This document shows positions 56,932 through 64,000 of a DNA stretch of 64,000 bases, in pieces. The notes beneath the pieces are model-generated. The model saw only the letters and a program-made list of their open reading frames with translations, had not been told where the DNA came from and ran no database searches. A program made the translations under genes and the position numbers. The stretch lies in the NCBI GenBank assembly GCA_023248995.1, contig JAHFDN010000002.1, positions 1 through 64,000 on the forward strand, in the 5' to 3' direction. The stretch comes from Candidatus Rokuibacteriota bacterium (lineage in GTDB: Bacteria; Methylomirabilota; Methylomirabilia; Rokubacteriales; CSP1-6). Within the stretch, counting starts at the first letter, position 1. Every line of letters starts with the position of its first letter.

Positions 56932-58307
56932 AACGACACGTCGTCGTCGGGGGTGGCCCGGCGGGGATCTTCGCCGTCGAGACGATTCGCGACCTCGCCC
57001 CGCAGGATGACATCACGCTGATCTCTGACGAGCCTCCGTACTCGCGCATGGTTCTCCCGTATCTCATGGCGGGGGAGATCCCGGAGGACCAGGTCTTCAC
57101 CGGAAAGGGCCGCTACTTCGAGGCGCTCAGGGTGAAGACGGTGGTAGAGCGAGTCAGCCGGGTTGACCCGAAGCGGAAGACGCTGACCCTGGCGGATGAC
57201 ACGTCGGTCCCCTTCGACACGCTGCTGATCGCCACGGGCTCATCTCCGCTCAAGGTGGACATCCCCGGGGCGGACGGTCCCGGCGTCTCCAATCTGTGGA
57301 CGCTGGACGACGCCCGGGCCATTCTGTCGCGGATCGAGGGCAAGAAGGCCAAGGTCGTCTTCATCGGCGCCGGCTTCATCGGCTTCATCGTCCTGAACGC
57401 CCTGGCCAAGGTGCGCTCGGAGCTCGAGGTGGTGGAGGTGGAGCCTCAGATTCTTCCGCGGATGCTCGACCGCCCGAGCGCCGACCTGGCCACCCGGTGG
57501 CTCGCCCACAAGGGGATCGCGTGCCACGTCGGCGTCAGGGCCACGCGGATCGGTGATCGCGGCGGTCAGAAGGTGGTCACCCTCTCGGACGGGCGGTCAT
57601 TGACGTCGGATCTCGTGGTCATCGCCGTCGGGGTGAGGCCCAACGTGGACCTCGTGAAGGACTCCGGGATCCGGACCAACTACGGGATCCTCGTGGACAA
57701 CCACCTCCGGACGAACGCGCCCGACGTCTACGCCGCGGGCGACGTGGCCGAGGGGAGGGACCTCTCCACGGGCAAGCCGGCGGTGCACGCGATCCAGCCG
57801 ACGGCCGTCGAGCACGGGCGGGTGGCGGGAGCCAACATGGCGGGGCGCGCCGTTTCCTACGCCGGCAGCCTCAGCATGAACATTCTGGATGTGGTCGGGC
57901 TCCAGGCAACCTCCTTCGGCCTCTGGCGCGACGACGGCCGTGAGACCACCGTGGTCGAGAATGCCTCCCGCCCGCTCTACCGCAAGCTCGTCTGGGACGA
58001 AGACCGGATCGCTGGGGCCGTCTTCCTCGGCCCGGCCGACGACGTGGCGCTCCTGAACGACCTGGGGATGGTCAAGGGCTTGATCCAGACCGGGACGCCG
58101 CTCGGCGAGTGGAAGGCCTACATCCAGGGAAACCCCATGGACGTCCGGCGCGCCTACGTGGCGTCGGGGGCGGCCGTCGCGCTCCTGGGGCAGACACTGC
58201 TCGGAGCCGGTGCGGGGGAGCGTCGCTACCGATGCCGGGACGCGAGGCCCGCCTCCCAGCCGACCCCCGCTCACGGCCTTTTCGTCTCCACCAAACCGTC
58301 GGAGTGA
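56928..58307 (+). CDS. FAD/NAD(P)H oxidoreductase subunit of the AOR complex (AorC-like)
   Basis: 459 aa pyridine nucleotide-disulfide reductase fold. FAD site HVVVGGGPAGIFAVETI at the start, NAD site VVFIGAGFIGFIVLNAL about residue 147, and the FAD end APDVYAAGDVAEG. There is no redox CxxC or CxxxxC, so it is a simple electron-transfer flavoprotein of the NirB/rubredoxin-reductase type. In AorABC complexes this chain passes electrons between NAD(P)H and the FeS chain. It overlaps the W-subunit gene by four bases and the ureohydrolase gene by four (GTGA). Confidence 0.87.
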   Translation: MKRHVVVGGGPAGIFAVETIRDLAPQDDITLISDEPPYSRMVLPYLMAGEIPEDQVFTGKGRYFEALRVKTVVERVSRVDPKRKTLTLADDTSVPFDTLLIATGSSPLKVDIPGADGPGVSNLWTLDDARAILSRIEGKKAKVVFIGAGFIGFIVLNALAKVRSELEVVEVEPQILPRMLDRPSADLATRWLAHKGIACHVGVRATRIGDRGGQKVVTLSDGRSLTSDLVVIAVGVRPNVDLVKDSGIRTNYGILVDNHLRTNAPDVYAAGDVAEGRDLSTGKPAVHAIQPTAVEHGRVAGANMAGRAVSYAGSLSMNILDVVGLQATSFGLWRDDGRETTVVENASRPLYRKLVWDEDRIAGAVFLGPADDVALLNDLGMVKGLIQTGTPLGEWKAYIQGNPMDVRRAYVASGAAVALLGQTLLGAGAGERRYRCRDARPASQPTPAHGLFVSTKPSE

Positions 58308-59242
58308 GTGACCTCCAGCCGCTCGACGCGTTCCGCTCCCCGCGCTTCGGGCAGCCCGCGACGTTCATGCGCCTGCCTCACGTGCGGGAGCCCGGGCGCT
58401 TGGACGTGGCGCTCATCGGGATCCCTTACGACGGCGGCACCTCCTACCGTCCCGGCGCCCGCTTCGGCCCGCGCGCGGTCCGCGAGCAGTCGGCCCTGAT
58501 CCGACCCTGGAATCCGGTCCTCAGGGTCTCGCCGTTCGAGAAGCTGCGGATCGCCGACTACGGCGACGTGGACGTGGCGCCGATCTCCATCGAGCGGACC
58601 TTCGAAGCGGTCGAGCGCGAGATCAGGCGGTTGCTCGAGCACGGTGTGATCCCCGTTTCGGTGGGAGGCGACCACTCGGTGACGCTCCCGATCCTCCGCG
58701 CCGTAGCCCGGCGGCACGGACCGGTGGCGATCGTCCACTTCGACGCCCACCCGGATACGTGGGACGAGTACGTCGGTTCCAGGTACTTCCACGGAACCCC
58801 CTTCCGCCGGGCGGTGGAGGAGCGCCTGATCGACCCGCGTCGAACCATCCAGATCGGCATCCGGGGCCCTCTCTACGGGCCGTCGGACTTCGACTTCCAC
58901 GCCGAGCACGGCCTGGAGGCGATCCGGATCGAAGAGGTCAAAGAGCAGGGCACCCGGTGGGTGGCGGAGCGGCTCCGCCGGCTGGCCGGTGGCCCGGTCT
59001 ACTGCTCCTTCGACATTGACGCCGTGGATCCGGCGTACGCCCCGGGGACGGGGACGCCCGAGGTCGGCGGGCTCACTTCCTACGAGGCCGTGAGCCTCGT
59101 CCGGATGCTTCAGGGGCTCACCCTGGTCGGCGCCGACGTCGTGGAGGTCTCCCCGCTCTACGACGGGCCGGGGCAAGTGACGGCGCTCCTGGCCGCCAAT
59201 CTCCTCTTCGAGCTCGTGAGCCTCCTGGCCCTGGGGCGGTAG
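58304..59242 (+). CDS. Agmatinase/arginase-family ureohydrolase
   Basis: 312 aa from GTG 58304; the 377-aa track ORF adds a shadow of the FAD gene. Mn ligands are all visible: GGDHSVTLP, HFDAHPDTWDEY and CSFDIDAVDPAYAPGTGTPEVGG. SRYFHGTPFRRAVEE fits agmatinase, guanidinobutyrase or similar. The reaction releases urea from a guanidino compound. Its place right after the AOR genes may reflect only a shared operon. An alternative is that it feeds an amino-aldehyde-producing pathway whose aldehyde the AOR then oxidises. Confidence 0.9.
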   Translation: MSDLQPLDAFRSPRFGQPATFMRLPHVREPGRLDVALIGIPYDGGTSYRPGARFGPRAVREQSALIRPWNPVLRVSPFEKLRIADYGDVDVAPISIERTFEAVEREIRRLLEHGVIPVSVGGDHSVTLPILRAVARRHGPVAIVHFDAHPDTWDEYVGSRYFHGTPFRRAVEERLIDPRRTIQIGIRGPLYGPSDFDFHAEHGLEAIRIEEVKEQGTRWVAERLRRLAGGPVYCSFDIDAVDPAYAPGTGTPEVGGLTSYEAVSLVRMLQGLTLVGADVVEVSPLYDGPGQVTALLAANLLFELVSLLALGR

Positions 59243-59293
59243 CCCGGCCGGGCCGTTTCGGCTGTGGTATAGTCACGTCGTAGGCAGTCGCTC

Positions 59294-60586
59294 ATGAAGC
59301 GGTTACTGCTCTTGGCCCTTCCCTTGCTTCTCGTCCTCTTCGGACCGGCCCCGGCGTGGGCGGTCCAAGCGGTCTCGCTCATCCAGATTGACGGGGTCAT
59401 CAGCCCGGTCACCCTCCGCCTGATCTCGAACGCCATCGACCGCGCCCAGGCCGATCACGCCCAGGCGCTCGTCGTCCAGCTGGACACCCCCGGTGGGCTC
59501 GAGCGCTCCATGCGCTCCATCGTCCAGAAGGAGCTGAATGCCGAGATCCCCATTGTCGTGTACGTCAGCCCGACAGGCGCCCGCGCGGCCTCGGCCGGCG
59601 TGTTCATCACGATGGCGGCCCACGTGGCGGCCATGGCGCCGGCCACCAACATCGGGGCGGCCCATCCCGTGCCGGTAGGCGGTGGGCAGATGGACAAGGT
59701 GAGCGCGAAGAAGATCGAGAGCGACGCGGCGGCCTTCGCCCGCACGATCGCCACTGAGCGGGGTCGCAATGCCGACTGGGCTGAAAAAGCAGTCCGGCAG
59801 TCCATCTCCGCCACCGAGCGGGAGGCGGTGAAGCTCCGGGTCGTGGACCTCATCGCCGAGAACGTCTCCGACCTCCTGGTGAAGCTCGACGGCCGGACGG
59901 TGAAGACTGTCAAGGGGGTAGTCACGCTCCGAACCGCGGATGCCCCGGTCAAGAAAGTGGAGGTCGGCTTCCGCGACAAGTTCCTGAACGTGATCACCGA
60001 TCCCAACATCGCCTACGTCCTCATGATGATCGGGATGCTGGGGATTTTCTTCGAGCTCTCCAACCCCGGGGTGATCCTCCCCGGGGTGCTGGGCGGGATC
60101 AGCCTGATCCTGGCGTTCTTCGCCTTCCAGAGCCTGCCGATCAACTACGCGGGGCTCCTGCTGATCCTCTTCGGCGTGATTCTTCTGATCGCCGAGATCA
60201 AGGTGGTGAGCCACGGCGTGCTGACGATCGGCGGCATCGTCTCGATGATCCTGGGCTCGCTCATGCTGTTCGAAGTCCCCGAGGCCGACCTCCGAGTCTC
60301 CTGGTGGGTGATCCTGCCGACCGTCGGGGCGACCGCGGCGATCTTCGCCTTGGCGGTGACCGCCGGCGTCCGCGCGCTCTACCAGCGGTCCTCCACGGGC
60401 TACTCCGGGCTGATCGGCCAGGTGGCGGTGGCGCGCTCGCCCCTGGCCCCCGAGGGGCAGGTGTTCATCCATGGCGAGCTCTGGCGGGCCGTGGCCGAGG
60501 ACGGGGCGGTCGCCGAGGGCGAGAGCGTGAAAGTCACGGCGGTCGAGGGGTTGACCCTCAAGGTGCGGAAGGCGACCGGGGTTTAG
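59294..60586 (+). CDS. NfeD-type membrane serine protease
   Basis: 430 aa. Signal peptide LLLLALPLLLVLFGPAPAWA. ClpP-class protease domain with the Ser in SPTGARAASAGVFITMAA and the general-base Lys further downstream. Four or five membrane segments (residues about 230-345) and a C-terminal OB-fold NfeD domain (SGLIGQVAVARSPLAPEGQVFIHGELWRAV). Full-length NfeD1 pairs with stomatin/SPFH proteins, as here. TATAGT at 59268 is 20 bases before the ATG, so the leader is short. Together with the SPFH gene it organises membrane microdomains. Confidence 0.95.
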   Translation: MKRLLLLALPLLLVLFGPAPAWAVQAVSLIQIDGVISPVTLRLISNAIDRAQADHAQALVVQLDTPGGLERSMRSIVQKELNAEIPIVVYVSPTGARAASAGVFITMAAHVAAMAPATNIGAAHPVPVGGGQMDKVSAKKIESDAAAFARTIATERGRNADWAEKAVRQSISATEREAVKLRVVDLIAENVSDLLVKLDGRTVKTVKGVVTLRTADAPVKKVEVGFRDKFLNVITDPNIAYVLMMIGMLGIFFELSNPGVILPGVLGGISLILAFFAFQSLPINYAGLLLILFGVILLIAEIKVVSHGVLTIGGIVSMILGSLMLFEVPEADLRVSWWVILPTVGATAAIFALAVTAGVRALYQRSSTGYSGLIGQVAVARSPLAPEGQVFIHGELWRAVAEDGAVAEGESVKVTAVEGLTLKVRKATGV

Positions 60587-60595
60587 GAGGGCGCT

Positions 60596-61402
60596 ATGTT
60601 CGGCTTCCAATGGCTGCTGAGCTTCATTCCCGTGGTCCTGGTGCTCCTGTTCGTCGTCGGCTCCTCGGTCCGAATCCTCCGGGAGTACGAGCGGGGGGTG
60701 ATCTTCCGCCTGGGCAAGAAAGCCCGATCCATCTTCAATCCGGGCGGCGACGGCCTGGGCCCGGGGCTTCTTCTCCTGATCCCGTTCGTGGACAAGATGG
60801 TGAAGGTGAGCCTCCGCACCGTGGCCATGGACGTTCCGCCCCAGGACGTCATCACGCGGGACAACGTCTCGATCAAGGTGAACGCCGTCATCTACTTCCG
60901 CGTGCTCGATGCGGAAAAGGCGATCATCCAGGTGGAGGACTATCTCTACGCCACCTCCCAGATCGCCCAGACGACGCTCCGGAGCGTGCTCGGCCAGCAG
61001 GAGCTGGACGATCTCCTGTCGGCCCGCGACAAGATCAACCAGCAGCTGCAGAAGATCATCGACGAGCACACCGACCCGTGGGGCGTCAAGGTCTCCACCG
61101 TGGAGGTGAAGCACATCGACCTGCCGCAGGACATGCAGCGCGCCATGGCCAAGCAGGCGGAGGCCGAGCGCGAGCGCCGCGCCAAGGTGATCAACGCCGA
61201 CGGCGAGTTCCAGGCCTCGGCGAAGCTCGCGGAGGCCGCCCAGGTGCTGTCGCGGTATCCGGTCGCCATCCAGTTGCGCTTTCTCCAGACCATGCGCGAG
61301 GTCGCCTCGGAGAGGAACACGACGACCTTCTTCCCCGTGCCCATCGACCTCGTCACGCCGTTCATCCACGGCGCTCCTCCGTCGGGATCGACCACGCCCT
61401 GA
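60596..61402 (+). CDS. Slipin/stomatin (SPFH) protein
   Basis: 268 aa. One N-terminal membrane segment ([22 protein letters not shown]) then the SPFH domain [63 protein letters not shown], and the coiled-coil [22 protein letters not shown]. Typical partner of NfeD. GGAGGG lies before the ATG. The end is five bases before panC. Confidence 0.95.
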   Translation: MFGFQWLLSFIPVVLVLLFVVGSSVRILREYERGVIFRLGKKARSIFNPGGDGLGPGLLLLIPFVDKMVKVSLRTVAMDVPPQDVITRDNVSIKVNAVIYFRVLDAEKAIIQVEDYLYATSQIAQTTLRSVLGQQELDDLLSARDKINQQLQKIIDEHTDPWGVKVSTVEVKHIDLPQDMQRAMAKQAEAERERRAKVINADGEFQASAKLAEAAQVLSRYPVAIQLRFLQTMREVASERNTTTFFPVPIDLVTPFIHGAPPSGSTTP

Positions 61403-61407
61403 GCGGC

Positions 61408-62253
61408 ATGCAGATCCTCGACCACCCCGGGCGGATGCAGGACGTCGCCGATCGCCTCCGGGGCCAGGGGAAGACCATCGGCCTCGTCCCCACCATGGGC
61501 GCCCTGCACGAGGGACACCTTTCCCTCATGCATCGCTGCCGGTCGGAGAACGACACGTCCGTCATGAGCCTCTTCGTCAATCCGCTCCAGTTCGACCGGA
61601 AAGCGGACCTCGAGGTCTATCCGCGGGACCTCGAGGGGGATCTGAAGAAGGCCGAGGCGGCGGGCGTTGATCTCGTCTTCGCCCCCGCGGAACAGGCGAT
61701 GTACCCCGAGGGGTTTCAGACCTTCGTGGATGTGGCGGAGCTGTCGCGACGCTGGGAAGGGGCCTCGCGCCCGGGACACTTCAGGGGCGTGGCCACCGTC
61801 GTGACGAAGCTCTTCACCGCGGTGAAGCCCCATCGAGCCTATGTCGGCCAGAAGGACTACCAGCAGGCGCTCCTGGTCACGCGGCTGGTCCGGGATCTCA
61901 ACCTGGACGTCGAGATCGTCGTCATGCCCATCGTCCGCGAACCCGACGGCCTGGCCCTGAGCTCGCGGAACGCCAACTTGAGTTCCGCGGAACGGCGGGC
62001 GGCCCTCTGCCTCTACCGGTCCTTGACCTACGCCGAAGGGCGCGTTCGAGCGGGCGAGCGTGACGCGAAGGCGCTCCTCGACGGCGTGCGGACGATCATC
62101 GAGCGGGAGCCCCTCGCCCGCGCGGATTACATCGCGTGCTGCCATCCCGAAACCCTGGACCCCCTCGACCGGATTGAAGGGGCAGTCCTCTTCGCCCTCG
62201 CCGTGTGGATCGGCAGGACCCGGCTCATCGACAACGTCCTGGTCACGGGCTGA
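61408..62253 (+). CDS. panC: Pantothenate synthetase PanC
   Basis: 281 aa from ATG 61408; the 649-aa track ORF adds a shadow of the SPFH gene. It has the HIGH-like ATP site VPTMGALHEGHLSLM, SLFVNPLQFDRKADLEVYPRDLEGD, the pantoate/ATP site HRAYVGQKDYQQALL, and SSRNANLS near the KMSKS-like position. It joins pantoate and beta-alanine. Placed last in the long plus-strand run and before tRNA-Ala. No panB is in the window. Confidence 0.95.
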   Translation: MQILDHPGRMQDVADRLRGQGKTIGLVPTMGALHEGHLSLMHRCRSENDTSVMSLFVNPLQFDRKADLEVYPRDLEGDLKKAEAAGVDLVFAPAEQAMYPEGFQTFVDVAELSRRWEGASRPGHFRGVATVVTKLFTAVKPHRAYVGQKDYQQALLVTRLVRDLNLDVEIVVMPIVREPDGLALSSRNANLSSAERRAALCLYRSLTYAEGRVRAGERDAKALLDGVRTIIEREPLARADYIACCHPETLDPLDRIEGAVLFALAVWIGRTRLIDNVLVTG

Positions 62254-62268
62254 ACCCGCCGCGCCGGG

Positions 62269-62298
62269 TGGACAAAAATCCGCTGGCCGGTGTATCGT
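62269..62298 (+). promoter_or_regulatory. Promoter of tRNA-Ala
   Basis: TGGACA (62269-62274) and TATCGT (62293-62298) with an 18-base spacer; the start should be near 62305, a few bases before the mature tRNA 5' end. Confidence 0.5.
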
Positions 62299-62311
62299 AG
62301 GTATCTGTCGC

Positions 62312-62387
62312 GGGGGGTTAGCTCAGTTGGGAGAGCGCGGCGTTCGCAACGCCGAGGTCGAGGGTTCGAATCCCTTACCCTCCACCA
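62312..62387 (+). tRNA. tRNA-Ala (anticodon CGC)
   Basis: 76 bases including encoded CCA. Acceptor GGGGGGT pairs with ACCCTCC and contains the G3-U70 wobble that specifies alanine. D-stem GCTC/GAGC, anticodon stem CGGCG/CGCCG with loop TTCGCAA (anticodon CGC at 62345-62347), and T-arm GAGGG-TTCGAAT-CCCTT are all present. It reads the GCG codon, common in this high-GC genome. Confidence 0.97.
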
Positions 62388-62405
62388 TCTGACATCGCGC
62401 GCATC

Positions 62406-62430
62406 AAGGGGCGGGCCCTGGCCGCCCCTT
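62406..62430 (+). terminator. Hairpin after tRNA-Ala, possible terminator
   Basis: Nine-base perfect stem AAGGGGCGG/CCGCCCCTT with a seven-base loop, 18 bases after the tRNA. The T tract after it is weak (CACGCTGTTC), so it could be a weak intrinsic terminator or an RNA-processing hairpin. Confidence 0.5.
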
Positions 62431-62464
62431 CACGCTGTTCTGAGGTAGAGCCCCCGCCATTTTC

Positions 62465-62494
62465 TTGACGCTTTCCCCCCGGGCTCGTTATCAT
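62465..62494 (+). promoter_or_regulatory. Promoter of lemA
   Basis: TTGACG (62465-62470) and TATCAT (62489-62494) with an 18-base spacer. GGAGG lies at the usual distance before the lemA ATG, so this gene has a normal leader of about 38 bases. Confidence 0.55.
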
Positions 62495-62538
62495 AGCGAA
62501 ACGGTGGTCTGTCCTCGGGCCGCGCGTGGAGGAAAGCG

Positions 62539-63102
62539 ATGACCCTCGGCGGGTGGATGTTCCTGGTCGTCCTCGCCCTCCTGGTCTGGTTTGCCATCGC
62601 GACCTACAACCGGCTGGTGGGCCTCCGCCAGCGGTCGGGAGAGGCGTGGTCGGATATTGAGGTCCAGCTGAAGCGGCGCGCGGACCTCGTCCCGAACCTC
62701 GTCGAGACGGTCAAAGGGTACGCGTCCCACGAGAGGAAGACCTTCGAGGAGGTGACCCGCTGGCGGGGCGCGGCGCTGGCGGCCGGGTCGCCGGAGGCCC
62801 GGGCGCAGGCTGAAAACCAGCTCACGCAGGCCCTCCGCAGCCTGTTCGCGGTGGCGGAGGCGTATCCGGAGCTGAAGGCCAACCAGAACTTCCAGCAGCT
62901 TCAGTCGGACCTGGCCGAGATCGAGGAGGCCGTCCAGAACGCCCGCCGGTACTACAATGCGGTCGTGCGCGACCTGAACACGGCCGTCGAGAGCTTCCCC
63001 TCGAACTTCGTGGCGACCGCTTTCCAGTTCAAGAGGCGTGAGTTCTTCGAGCTGGAGCGACCGGAGGAGCGTCAGGTTCCGCGAGTCTCCTTCGGCACGT
63101 AG
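62539..63102 (+). CDS. lemA: LemA family protein
   Basis: 187 aa. One N-terminal membrane helix (WMFLVVLALLVWFAIATYNRLV), then the LemA helical bundle: RSGEAWSDIEVQLKRRADLVPNLVETVKGYASHERKTFEEVT and ELKANQNFQQLQSDLAEIEEAVQNARRYYNAVVRDLN. YP-AELKAN and the C-terminal FQFKRREFFELE are typical. LemA proteins are membrane-anchored with the helical part outside the cytosol. It is usually paired with a DUF2207 or TPM-domain gene, as here. Confidence 0.95.
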   Translation: MTLGGWMFLVVLALLVWFAIATYNRLVGLRQRSGEAWSDIEVQLKRRADLVPNLVETVKGYASHERKTFEEVTRWRGAALAAGSPEARAQAENQLTQALRSLFAVAEAYPELKANQNFQQLQSDLAEIEEAVQNARRYYNAVVRDLNTAVESFPSNFVATAFQFKRREFFELERPEERQVPRVSFGT

Positions 63103-63112
63103 TCCCCGCCCC

Positions 63113-64000
63113 ATGGGCCGGTGCGCGCTCTCGGTCCTGCTGGCCCTCGTCGTGGTCGCGTCCGCGGGAGCCCAGGCGCGCTCCTTCTCGATCGAGTCGT
63201 TCGCCGCCTCCATCCAGGTCAACCCGGATGCCAGCCTGCTGGTCCGGGAGACCATCGCCTTCGCCTTCAGGGGAAGCCATCAGGGGGTTTACCGCACCAT
63301 CCCGGTCCGCTACGAGCGGCACGGATTCGGCTATGACCTCCGGGTTGAGGGCATCCAGGTCCTGGACCAGGGGGGGAGTCCGCTGACGACGGAGGTTTCC
63401 TACCCGGGCCGCGTCGTGAAGATCAAGGCGTGGGTCCCGGGTGCGCAGGACACCACGCGGGCCGTGACCATCGTCTACCGCGTGCGCCGCGGTCTCCTCA
63501 GGCTCGATGACCACGACGAACTCTACTGGAACGCCGTCGGAAGCGAGTGGGCCGCCCCGATCCGTACCGCCGAGGCGGTCGTGGGGTTGCCGGGGAGCGT
63601 CCCCATGGAGTCCGTACGCGCGCTGGCTTTTACGGGGCCGTTCGGCGCCGCGGGCAGGGACTACACGGTGGAAAAGGCGGAAAATTTCCTGATCTTCAGA
63701 GCGTCGCGACCGCTCGGGATCGGCGAGGGACTGACGGTGGTGGTGGGCTGGCCGCCCGGGCACGTCGCCTTCCCCTCGCGAGCGCGGGAGCTCGCCTGGT
63801 TTCTCCTGGATCAACGCTGGTTCGCGCTCCCCCTCGTCGTGCTCGCCGGGTGCTTCGTCGCCTGGCGCCGCTTCGGCCGTGACCCCGTGGATGCGCAGTC
63901 GGTGAAGCCCGAGTACGAGCCCCCGCCCGGACTCACGCCCGGCGAAGCCGGGACCCTCGTGGACGAGACGGTTCACCCCCGGGACGTCGTGGCGACCGTC
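63113..64000 (+). CDS. DUF2207 membrane protein, 5' part only (3' end outside window)
   Basis: Not in the ORF track because it has no stop before the right edge. From ATG 63113, 296 codons are open. There is a signal peptide (LSVLLALVVVASAGAQA), then the DUF2207 extracytoplasmic domain: SIQVNPDASLLVRETIAFAFRGSHQGVYRTIPVRY and LRLDDHDELYWNAVGSEWAAPI. A membrane helix (WFALPLVVLAGCFVAW) is followed by GRDPVDAQSVKPEYEPPPGLTPGEAGTLVDE, the juxtamembrane motif of the family. The gene starts 10 bases after lemA and is surely co-transcribed. Function unknown, envelope-associated. Confidence 0.88.
   Translation, partial: MGRCALSVLLALVVVASAGAQARSFSIESFAASIQVNPDASLLVRETIAFAFRGSHQGVYRTIPVRYERHGFGYDLRVEGIQVLDQGGSPLTTEVSYPGRVVKIKAWVPGAQDTTRAVTIVYRVRRGLLRLDDHDELYWNAVGSEWAAPIRTAEAVVGLPGSVPMESVRALAFTGPFGAAGRDYTVEKAENFLIFRASRPLGIGEGLTVVVGWPPGHVAFPSRARELAWFLLDQRWFALPLVVLAGCFVAWRRFGRDPVDAQSVKPEYEPPPGLTPGEAGTLVDETVHPRDVVATV

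Noticed and set aside
1-64000. Alternative genetic code with TGA as a sense codon
   Set aside because: Dozens of genes in the window end in TGA at overlapping GTGA/ATGA junctions, so TGA is a normal stop codon here.
1-64000. CRISPR array, prophage, integrative element or rRNA operon
   Set aside because: No regularly spaced direct repeats, integrase, phage structural gene or rRNA sequence was seen on either strand.

Overview
The window is a dense, high-GC (roughly two-thirds G+C by eye) bacterial chromosome segment with about 65 protein genes, one tRNA gene and very short intergenic gaps. Many genes overlap by 1-8 bases (ATGA, GTGA and TGATG junctions). No phage, plasmid, CRISPR or rRNA genes are seen. 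The gene set suggests an uncultured soil or subsurface lineage of the Rokubacteria/Methylomirabilota or a neighbouring deltaproteobacterial group: split transketolase, IpdAB-like CoA-transferase, family III CoA-transferase, tungsten AOR of the aromatic-degrader type, LarBCE, a family B DNA polymerase, and a short palindromic-ended repeat in three copies. The taxonomic call is inference from gene style, not from a marker gene.

Layout. 1-4.3 kb: the end of a PhzF-family gene, a divergent FabI-like SDR/TcuA-like flavoprotein pair, a CinA-type pterin-binding protein and a TenA/PqqC-fold putative diiron enzyme. 4.5-10.6 kb: an envelope hydrolase group, then a membrane glycosyltransferase set (PMT/ArnT-like, GT2, DUF2079). 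10.6-13 kb: a Rieske, NTF2-like and CoA-transferase operon whose alpha subunit has an in-frame TGA. 13-16.1 kb: an ABC exporter, a methyltransferase and a NicO-type metal transporter. 16.1-22.4 kb: a minus-strand operon moeA-tldD-tldE-transketolase N-transketolase C. 22.4-29.5 kb: RDD, DUF309, ornithine cyclodeaminase-like, beta-propeller, RRM RNA-binding protein with a structured leader, radical SAM enzyme, and a TetR/membrane-protein pair. 29.5-33 kb: family B DNA polymerase, repeat copy 2, a TPR protein and two decayed gene fragments. 33-41 kb: a catalytically dead HtrA-like protein, an SDR, YihY, CaiB, a second SDR, PhoD, and a large membrane protein.

41.1-43.3 kb: a sulfur-carrier operon (threonine-synthase-like PLP enzyme, MoaD/ThiS-type carrier, NIL-domain protein). 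It sits behind a promoter and a leader that can fold as an H-type pseudoknot. I rate this the most interesting candidate regulatory and metabolic unit. 43.7-62.3 kb: a long co-directional run with an aminotransferase, glycerate 2-kinase, rlmN, mtaB, MTA phosphorylase, a PfkB kinase, larE-larB-larC, a pterin-binding protein, an AOR FeS/W/FAD module, a ureohydrolase, nfeD, an SPFH protein and panC. 62.3-64 kb: tRNA-Ala(CGC), lemA, and a DUF2207 gene cut by the right edge and absent from the ORF track.

Two themes cross the window. First, at least eight gene starts have a -10 hexamer only 5-9 bases upstream, which implies leaderless mRNAs. Second, three copies of a non-autonomous element with GTGTTCCGTC ends sit in CTAG targets (IS630-like). 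They lie exactly at gene borders and supply TAG stop codons to the neighbouring genes.
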